From: an uncultured Lachnospiraceae bacterium
GTDB lineage: Bacteria > Bacillota > Clostridia > Lachnospirales > Lachnospiraceae
Reading direction: 5' to 3'
NCBI GenBank assembly: GCA_900313265.1
Contig: OMRN01000175.1
Location: 1 to 8,379 of the forward strand
Length of the DNA stretch: 8,379 nt
A program made the position numbers and the translations under genes. Under the pieces are notes generated by a model. It did not search any database and was not told the origin of the DNA. It worked only from the letters and a program-made list of their open reading frames with translations. Positions 1 through 5,799 of this stretch are shown here, piece after piece. Numbering within the stretch: position 1 is the first letter of the stretch; each line of letters starts with the position of its first letter.

Positions 1-2171
1 ATGAATTCCTCGGTATTTAAATCGATGTAAAAAAGATATTCAAATCCGTGTGCCAGCGCCTGCGCAATATGTGTAAAAATGATACCCGTGCTGAGTGCCT
101 TCTCATACTCTTCCTTCGAACCCGCACTTCCCCTGTTGATTCTCACATTGTCCGTAACATCCTGCGAAATGCCGAGAACGCAAAGTCTTCCGCTTTCGTC
201 GGTATATTTCAGTTTGGTTGTCTTAATCTGTCTCTTACGTCCATCCGCATCCGTTACATCCTCATAGAAGACATAGGGGCCGTCCATCGAAAGAGCCATA
301 TTATCATCTTCCACGAAACGTTTTGCCATCTCGGCATCAAAAATCTCTGTGGCAGTCAGTCCCACAACCTCTTCCGGTTTCTTCTTACGGGCATACTCCG
401 CGAAAGCCTGGTTGCAGGCAAGATATTCACCCGTCTTGGCATCCTTGGTATAATTCATGCCCGGCAGGTTATCAAGAAGTGATGTTACGGTCTGTTTCAG
501 TTTTGCGATTTCTTCCGCCTCTTCCAGCAGATGTTTCTGCTCGTTTGCGGTCCTGTCCGCTTTAATCTTCTGCACCAGCAGGAATATGATGATGGAGAAA
601 ATGACACTCAGAATCGCAACGACAATCAGCCAGTTATCCTTAAGAAATTCCCCGAATGAAACTTTCCGGTCTCCCTGCATATAGGAAGCAAGGGTGGAAT
701 CCATATCCTCACTTTTCGTTGTGATTGCCGTTTTGTTAAGCAGGAAATACAGGTCCGTATCCCATTTCCTGACCGCAAAGGAAAACGGCATGGATTCTCC
801 GGTCGGTACGGAAAACAGTTTGTATTTTTTTAATGTATCTTCTTCGGAAGGGATCCGGTAATTGCTGACCAGAACACATTCCGCCTTCTCATCGGCAACG
901 GCTTTATAGCATGCCTCCAGCCCCGGATAACTTTCTCTTTGGGTAAGCGGATACTGATCCATGATGAAGGTTTCGATATTCATCATTCCTTCATTTACCG
1001 CTATGGTAACCGTACTGTCATTGGAAAGTCTCTCGCTGTCCGAAGTGCGCATGATGGCATTCATTTCGGTCTTCATGGCCGGATCCGTCAGTCGTAACTC
1101 TCTCTGATCCGCATCATAGGTACTTAAATAAACCGGAAAATAGGTGTCGATTTCGCCGGCGGAAAGTGCTTCCAGAGCTTCTTTCGTGGAAGCATACGGA
1201 ATCGTAACAAACTGAATATACGGTCTGTTTAAAATATTCTCGGCATGAACCAGATAATCCTTCAGTGCACCGGTCAGTTCACCCGTTTCATCATCCATAT
1301 CGCAAAACGGCAGATAATTATCGCGGTAACCGATCCGGATTTCACCGTGCTCTTTTATCCAGTCTTCAATTTCCGGAGTCAGCGTCGTATTTGTCCGGAC
1401 ATCATAGGTTCGCTGTTCCGTAATCTTTTTGTTAAAATACGGATCTTCATCATGAATCTCCGCCAGTGCCATATTCAGTTCGTCTAAAAGATCCTTCCGT
1501 TTCTTGTTTACCGCATAATAATAATCCGATCCGCCGATTCTTGCGGAAGGAATTAACATCTGCTCCAATTCGTACATGTAGATGGTTGCGTATCCGTCAA
1601 GTTCACCGCGAACTACCATTTCCATGGATTCGTCTTCTTCCGCGGTAAGCGGAACAATCTCCAGTTTTACATTATTTTTCTCAACCCATTCCTGAAGAAA
1701 TGTCTCCTGAATACTGTCTTTGTTTACACCGATACGTTTTCCGTTTAAGGTAGCGGGTTTATCGGCTTCAATATCGCGGTTATCCGAATCGATATAGATA
1801 TAATAGGATTCCGTTCCCATGGGAAGATCGGAAAAATACATAAACTCTTCTCTTTCCGGTTTATAGGAAACATCACTTAAAAGGTCGATTTCTCCGTTTT
1901 TAAGCATCTGGAGAAGATTCGGCCAGCTGTCTTCCACATACTCATACGTCCAGCCGGTATAGGCGGATATTTTCTGCTGGTATTCGTAGTCGATGCCGCA
2001 GCGTCTTCCGTATGTGTCGAAGTAGCAAAACGACGAGTCAAACCATCCGACACGCACAACTTTATGCTCCGGTTCCTCTGCCGATGCGCTGATCGGTATA
2101 ATCAAATCCGCTGCAATTATCATAAGCAGAAAAATGATGATAATCCGTTTGATGAACTTACCTGCTTTCAT
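1..2171 (-). CDS. Double Venus-flytrap membrane sensor with PAS domains (3' end beyond window)
   Basis: The frame is open for 723 codons and leaves the window without a stop. Residues 1-31 form a signal peptide or anchor (basic start, long Ile/Leu core, ASA before EE). Residues about 35-255 and 262-505 are two bacterial solute-binding family 3 (flytrap) domains. The first keeps a PER motif (R107) and an Asp (D192) where amino-acid binders hold the ligand. In the second the Asp position appears to be Glu (E431). A helix at about 513-533 crosses the membrane, then come a short coiled coil, a PAS domain (about 556-676), and the start of a PAS-like module (from about 698, [19 protein letters not shown]). 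The layout resembles BvgS/EvgS-type sensors, but the output (kinase, GGDEF or other) is not visible. The start is fixed by GAGGAGGT 9 bases upstream and the ATGA overlap with the permease-kinase gene. The ligand is probably an amino acid or similar small solute (inference). Confidence 0.9.
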   Translation of the reverse strand, partial: MKAGKFIKRIIIIFLLMIIAADLIIPISASAEEPEHKVVRVGWFDSSFCYFDTYGRRCGIDYEYQQKISAYTGWTYEYVEDSWPNLLQMLKNGEIDLLSDVSYKPEREEFMYFSDLPMGTESYYIYIDSDNRDIEADKPATLNGKRIGVNKDSIQETFLQEWVEKNNVKLEIVPLTAEEDESMEMVVRGELDGYATIYMYELEQMLIPSARIGGSDYYYAVNKKRKDLLDELNMALAEIHDEDPYFNKKITEQRTYDVRTNTTLTPEIEDWIKEHGEIRIGYRDNYLPFCDMDDETGELTGALKDYLVHAENILNRPYIQFVTIPYASTKEALEALSAGEIDTYFPVYLSTYDADQRELRLTDPAMKTEMNAIMRTSDSERLSNDSTVTIAVNEGMMNIETFIMDQYPLTQRESYPGLEACYKAVADEKAECVLVSNYRIPSEEDTLKKYKLFSVPTGESMPFSFAVRKWDTDLYFLLNKTAITTKSEDMDSTLASYMQGDRKVSFGEFLKDNWLIVVAILSVIFSIIIFLLVQKIKADRTANEQKHLLEEAEEIAKLKQTVTSLLDNLPGMNYTKDAKTGEYLACNQAFAEYARKKKPEEVVGLTATEIFDAEMAKRFVEDDNMALSMDGPYVFYEDVTDADGRKRQIKTTKLKYTDESGRLCVLGISQDVTDNVRINRGSAGSKEEYEKALSTGIIFTHIAQALAHGFEYLFYIDLNTEEF

Positions 2172-5092
2172 TTATCGGTACCTCCTCGTTCCATAACAAG
2201 TCCGGCCATTGTCTCATATAGTTTCTCCGGTTCAACGGGTTTGGAAAGATGTGCATTCATTCCGGCATTTAAAGACCTCTCCACATCCTCATCGAATACA
2301 TTGGCGGTCATTGCGATAATCGGAATCTCCTTCGCGTCCGGATGATTAAGAGCACGGATCCTTCGCGTGGCTTCCAGTCCGTCCATCACCGGCATTCTTA
2401 CATCCATTAACACAGCAGCGTAATATCCGGGAGCGCTTTCGTAAAACATGCGAACAGCCTCCGCTCCGTTTACCGCTCTCTCCGATTCGATTTCTTCCAG
2501 TTCCAGTAAATCGGAAAGAATCTCCGCATTCTGATCCACATCTTCCGCCATTAAAATAATCTTTCCGGAAAGAATTCTCTCTGATTTTTCATCCAAAGCG
2601 GCACCGTTTTCCTTCGAAAGGCCGGTTTCCTGTTCCTCCGGATTTTTTCTGTCGGATTCCGTAAGCGGAATCGTTACGGCGAAGACAGACCCGACTCCTT
2701 TTTCGCTTTCAACCGTAATCTCTCCGCCCATCATATCCACGAGATTTTTCGTAATGGCCAGGCCCAGTCCGCTTCCGCCGTAACTGTTGGTACTGCTTTC
2801 ATCCTCCATGGAAAACGTTTCAAAAATCTTCGGAAGATACTCTTTGTCCATTCCGATTCCCGTATCCCGCATCGAAAAACGCACCCGGCTGATTCCGTCC
2901 TCCTGCGAAAGCACCTCTGCGTTCAGTTCTACCTCCCCGGGTGCCTCGGTAAATTTAACGGAATTTCCGAGAATATTAATTAAAACCTGTTTCAGTTTTA
3001 AATCATCCCCGATGTAATAATCTTTTACACTTCCGGAGACATTGCAGATATAGGTAAGACCTTTTTCCTCGCACTGTCCGTTAATGATAATATTAATCTG
3101 TTCCAGAAAATCCCGGAAAGAGAATTCTTCGTTTTTGACAACCACTTTCCCCGACTCAATGCGGCTCATATCCAGAATATCGTTAATAAGGCCTAACAGA
3201 TGATTGGCACTGGCACCGATTTTTTCAAGCTGGACTCTGGTTTTCGGTGTCAGGTCGGGATCACGAAGCGCAATACTCTGCAAACCGATAATGGCATTCA
3301 TCGGGGTCCGGATTTCATGACTCATATTGGAAAGAAAACTGGATTTGGCACGGCTGGTTTCTTCCGCTCTGGCTTTCTCCACCTCGATTAATTTTTCCCT
3401 TTTTTGCATGATTCCGTATATATTCAAAAGAATCACCAGCGAGGCCACAATAAGGATGGTCTGAATCATGCTTGCGACATGCATCGCATCGTGAACCTTT
3501 TCCGTCTCGCCCTGAAGAAATTCGGCATCTTCCAGTGTCGGCAAATCAAGCATCCGTGCTTCGTTATGCCTTTGAACATTATTCTGGTATTTTTCGAGTG
3601 CACCTTCCACCGTCTGATGCATCCAGACACTGGATGTAAAAATGATAAGCCCTAAAAGCACAACCCACGCCACAATGGATTTTCCCATGCGGCGTTCATG
3701 ATCGACATTGATAAATGCCCGGAAATACAGAAGACCGCAAATACTCCATACAGAAAGAATCAGGTAGGATTCCGTTGAAAGCGTGCTGACGGAAATAATA
3801 TTCGGAATCAGAAATTCAACGGCAAAAAGAACCGAAACAACCAGTCCGATCATTCCGAAAATCATGTACTTTCCGCTCTTCTCTTCTCTGGCACATTTCC
3901 ATGCGGATGCGGAAGTCAGGGCATACGCGATGGTTGCGCCGACCGTGGTAACATCCACAATCCAGCTGATGGCCGTACGTCCGAGGAACGGAAAAACAGA
4001 CGAAAGGATAAGAATGGCAAGTATGGCATTTCCCGGAACGAAATTCTTTTTCTTTCCGATCCACTTCGGGAACAGACCGTCCGATGAAAGCGTATCCATT
4101 AAACGGCTCAGTGCAATATAATTACCGATCAGCCCCGTAAAAATCGCTCCGAGTGCAGCGGTACCCAGAATCACGCTTCCCACGTTTCCCAGAACGGAAT
4201 AGGCCGCATGAAAAGTCGGCTGGGATGCGATGCCGGAATACTCTCCGAGATTCAAAATATAATCCACCCATGAATTGCAGCCCTGCGGCAGAACCTTTAC
4301 CGCCATTAACGCCAAAAGCAGATACGCTGCGGTAGCCGTAATAACTGCCACAAACATAACCGTGAAGGAATTTTTCAATTTAAATTTTGCCTCTGCGGCG
4401 GAATGGGAAATCGATTCAAATCCGACAAACGCCCATGGTGCCAGCGCAAAAATCGTAAAGATTCCGGCCGCCGCTTTCCGGTTTGGTGAAAATGCCGGAG
4501 TATATCCGCCGCTTCCCGTTTTTCCCGTAACCAGAACAAAGCAGATAATAACGCCCATGAATAGTAAAACGGCCATAATTACCTGTGTTACGGCAGCGGG
4601 TTTTCGGAATAAACAGATAAGTGCGGCTAAAACAAGCGCACCCTCCGCCAAAAGAATTTCTCCGATATAAATCTGATATCCGGCAATCTCGTAAAGATAG
4701 CCGAACCGGAAAACATCCCCGAGAAGCGTTCTTGCGATAAGCGGAAGAGCTGTTGCATTTGCCCATATAATTGCGATGTAGGTTAGGATTAAAAACCAGG
4801 CACTTAAGAATCCCTGATCGTATCCGAACGCATTCTTCGTATAGGTGTAGGCACCTCCGCCATCCGGATACCGGTTCATAAGATAATGATAATTGACGGC
4901 CAGAAGCAGCATGACAAGGCCGCCCAGACCAAGACCGAGTGCGGTTCCCACAGGACCCGCAACGGGAAGAAACGTACTTCCCGGCATGACAAAAGACCCC
5001 CAGCCGACGCTGCAGCCGAATGCAAGTGCCCATGCACCGAAAAAGCCAAGATACTGCTTCTGATCAGAAGAAATACCTTCCGTCTTTGCCAT
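2168..5092 (-). CDS. APC-family amino-acid permease fused to hybrid histidine kinase with receiver
   Basis: This 974-residue protein joins a transporter to a sensor kinase. Residues about 17-460 are a full-length 12-helix APC permease with family signatures: GWGSF in helix 1, GGGAY near 78-82 and WAFVGFES near 220-227 in the unwound helix 6. Two further helices (about 472-490, 541-560) flank a roughly 50-residue hydrophilic loop predicted to be outside. A coiled coil then leads to HisKA ([10 protein letters not shown]592) and HATPase_c with N-box N710, DTGIG 743-747 and GGSGLG 772-777, all intact. A receiver domain (about 844-970) has acidic pair E850/D851, phospho-acceptor D897, T929 and K951. 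There is no HPt domain, and the neighbouring gene encodes one. ATG at 5101 has its GGGGAG only 1 base away. ATG at 5092 has it at 10 bases and is preferred, removing three residues. Substrate unknown; transport activity versus pure sensing cannot be decided from sequence. Confidence 0.93.
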   Translation of the reverse strand: MAKTEGISSDQKQYLGFFGAWALAFGCSVGWGSFVMPGSTFLPVAGPVGTALGLGLGGLVMLLLAVNYHYLMNRYPDGGGAYTYTKNAFGYDQGFLSAWFLILTYIAIIWANATALPLIARTLLGDVFRFGYLYEIAGYQIYIGEILLAEGALVLAALICLFRKPAAVTQVIMAVLLFMGVIICFVLVTGKTGSGGYTPAFSPNRKAAAGIFTIFALAPWAFVGFESISHSAAEAKFKLKNSFTVMFVAVITATAAYLLLALMAVKVLPQGCNSWVDYILNLGEYSGIASQPTFHAAYSVLGNVGSVILGTAALGAIFTGLIGNYIALSRLMDTLSSDGLFPKWIGKKKNFVPGNAILAILILSSVFPFLGRTAISWIVDVTTVGATIAYALTSASAWKCAREEKSGKYMIFGMIGLVVSVLFAVEFLIPNIISVSTLSTESYLILSVWSICGLLYFRAFINVDHERRMGKSIVAWVVLLGLIIFTSSVWMHQTVEGALEKYQNNVQRHNEARMLDLPTLEDAEFLQGETEKVHDAMHVASMIQTILIVASLVILLNIYGIMQKREKLIEVEKARAEETSRAKSSFLSNMSHEIRTPMNAIIGLQSIALRDPDLTPKTRVQLEKIGASANHLLGLINDILDMSRIESGKVVVKNEEFSFRDFLEQINIIINGQCEEKGLTYICNVSGSVKDYYIGDDLKLKQVLINILGNSVKFTEAPGEVELNAEVLSQEDGISRVRFSMRDTGIGMDKEYLPKIFETFSMEDESSTNSYGGSGLGLAITKNLVDMMGGEITVESEKGVGSVFAVTIPLTESDRKNPEEQETGLSKENGAALDEKSERILSGKIILMAEDVDQNAEILSDLLELEEIESERAVNGAEAVRMFYESAPGYYAAVLMDVRMPVMDGLEATRRIRALNHPDAKEIPIIAMTANVFDEDVERSLNAGMNAHLSKPVEPEKLYETMAGLVMERGGTDK
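2180..2187 (-). promoter_or_regulatory. Ribosome binding site inside the 3' end of the permease-kinase gene
   Basis: GAGGAGGT on the minus strand encodes part of the last residues (ERGGTDK) of the permease-kinase and also sits 9 bases before the flytrap sensor ATG at 2171. With the ATGA start/stop overlap (2168-2171) this points to translational coupling and matched output of the two sensors. Confidence 0.8.
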
Positions 5093-5102
5093 ATAATTCA
5101 TT

Positions 5103-5108
5103 CTCCCC
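5103..5108 (-). promoter_or_regulatory. Ribosome binding site of the permease-kinase gene
   Basis: GGGGAG is 10 bases from the ATG at 5092 but only 1 base from the ATG at 5101. A ribosome cannot normally use a 1-base gap, so the second ATG is the likely start. The 10-base spacing and imperfect match suggest lower initiation than at the flanking genes. Confidence 0.6.
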
Positions 5109-5199
5109 GGTTTATAGTTTTTCTCTTACGCAGCTGTTCCCCTGTTCAGCTGTTATTCCCATAATTTCTCTGTATTTCGTAATTTGCGAATCAAATCCG

Positions 5200-5574
5200 T
5201 TATGTGGCGGACTCCTCATATTTACGGATTCCCTCTGCCGTTTTTTCATACAGAAGGCGGAGTTCCTCTATTTTTGTCTTCACCTCATCATCCGAAAACT
5301 TTCTTTCTTTTCCGGGACGAAATTCCTCGCAGATTTCCGAAGCCGCTTCGGACAGATTCATCAGTCCCAGATTGGCACAAACCCCTTTCATGGCATGCGA
5401 CGCTTCGAAAAGTTCCGTCTCGTCCATGCTCTCCCCTGCGGCAAAAAGCCTTTCAGCCACACCGTTACCGGTAAACCTGCGTATATGCTTATCAAGCAGT
5501 TTATCCAGCATGAGTACCTTTATGGCCTGATTGTAGTCGCCGCCGATGTTTATATAAAGTTCCCGAATGGTCAT
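5200..5574 (-). CDS. Histidine-containing phosphotransfer (HPt) protein
   Basis: A 124-residue soluble protein with the HPt signature ASHAMKGVCANLGL: phospho-acceptor H60, with K63 and G64 placed as in the family's HxxKG core. The rest is predicted helical, as expected for the four-helix HPt bundle, with an N-terminal stretch (ELYINIGGDYNQA) of the kind found in clostridial HPt proteins. It should shuttle phosphate between receiver domains in the cytoplasm. It is the first gene of the leftward unit, 107 bases before the permease-kinase, whose receiver is the obvious partner (inference). The frame stays open upstream to an ATG at 5652, but AGGAGG lies 8 bases before the ATG at 5574 and the extra 26 residues do not resemble HPt proteins, so the shorter start is chosen. 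No DNA-binding domain is present. Confidence 0.93.
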   Translation of the reverse strand: MTIRELYINIGGDYNQAIKVLMLDKLLDKHIRRFTGNGVAERLFAAGESMDETELFEASHAMKGVCANLGLMNLSEAASEICEEFRPGKERKFSDDEVKTKIEELRLLYEKTAEGIRKYEESAT

Positions 5575-5582
5575 ATCTAATA

Positions 5583-5588
5583 CCTCCT
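5583..5588 (-). promoter_or_regulatory. Ribosome binding site that sets the HPt start
   Basis: AGGAGG lies 8 bases upstream of the ATG at 5574 on the minus strand. It decides in favour of this start over the in-frame ATG at 5652. Confidence 0.85.
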
Positions 5589-5658
5589 GCCCCATATTTT
5601 TTAACGCAAAAATCCGGAACAAAAATCCGTTTGGAACCCTGCATAAAATCACGATAAA

Positions 5659-5667
5659 ATTATATCA
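5659..5667 (-). promoter_or_regulatory. Extended -10 promoter for the HPt / permease-kinase / flytrap unit
   Basis: On the minus strand the sequence TGATATAAT is a perfect extended -10 hexamer (TGn then TATAAT). Seventeen bases upstream is only TATTCG, a poor -35, which an extended -10 can tolerate. Transcription would begin near 5652, giving a leader of about 78 bases before the HPt start. No other strong promoter is seen further down this unit, so the three genes are probably co-transcribed. Confidence 0.65.
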
Positions 5668-5674
5668 CATTTTC

Positions 5675-5720
5675 CGTGGTTCGAATATAAAAAAAGCCTA
5701 AAAATCGTGGTATAGATATA
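5675..5720. promoter_or_regulatory. Candidate operator: two direct repeats CGTGGT-NNN-RATATA
   Basis: Copies lie at 5675-5689 and 5706-5720, exactly 31 bases apart, about three helical turns. Eleven of the twelve fixed positions are identical, and the remaining one is A versus G. The left copy covers the -35 position of the leftward promoter. The right copy ends inside the -35 position of the rightward promoter. Both promoters have weak -35 hexamers, so a regulator bound here could control both. The binding protein is unknown; the function is inferred from position and repetition only. Confidence 0.4.
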
Positions 5721-5738
5721 GTTTCCTTTTCCCACTTA

Positions 5739-5747
5739 TGCTAAAAT
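5739..5747 (+). promoter_or_regulatory. Extended -10 promoter for the c-di-GMP gene
   Basis: TGCTAAAAT matches an extended -10 (TGn plus TAAAAT, one mismatch to TATAAT). The -35 position at 5719-5724 (TAGTTT) is weak, which suggests help from an activator. Transcription would start near 5754, with a leader of about 45 bases. The -10 hexamer is the left arm of a short palindrome at 5742-5754. Confidence 0.5.
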
Positions 5748-5754
5748 CATTTTA
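5742..5754. promoter_or_regulatory. 13-bp palindrome overlapping the rightward -10
   Basis: TAAAAT-C-ATTTTA has perfect 6-base arms around one central base. It overlaps the -10 hexamer and reaches the expected start of transcription, where a bound repressor could block RNA polymerase. In AT-rich DNA a palindrome this short can arise by chance. Confidence 0.3.
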
Positions 5755-5799
5755 TGGGGAGTTATAACAGATGACAGTCTGCATAAGAAGGTGAAATCT

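Noticed and set aside
48..482. 144-codon open frame on the plus strand, opposite the PAS part of the flytrap sensor
   Set aside because: It is antisense to a continuous, domain-bearing frame and lacks any motif of its own.
4416..5033. 205-codon open frame on the minus strand inside the permease
   Set aside because: It is a different frame of the permease coding sequence, rich in Cys, Arg and Gly with no domain motif. The permease frame has clear family signatures across the same bases.
5093..5101. Upstream ATG for the permease-kinase gene
   Set aside because: The only ribosome-site-like sequence ends one base before it. The next ATG, three codons later, has workable spacing. The difference is only three residues.
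5020..5580. 186-codon open frame on the plus strand, opposite the HPt gene
   Set aside because: It lies antisense to a well-supported gene and has no recognisable motif or good ribosome site.
5575..5652. In-frame N-terminal extension of the HPt protein to an ATG at 5652
   Set aside because: It would place the start at about the predicted transcription start. There is a far better ribosome site for the ATG at 5574, and the extra residues do not look like an HPt N-terminus.
5690..5705. A-rich run around GCCT resembling a terminator tail
   Set aside because: No GC-rich stem precedes it on either strand, and it sits between two divergent promoters where no transcript is expected to end.
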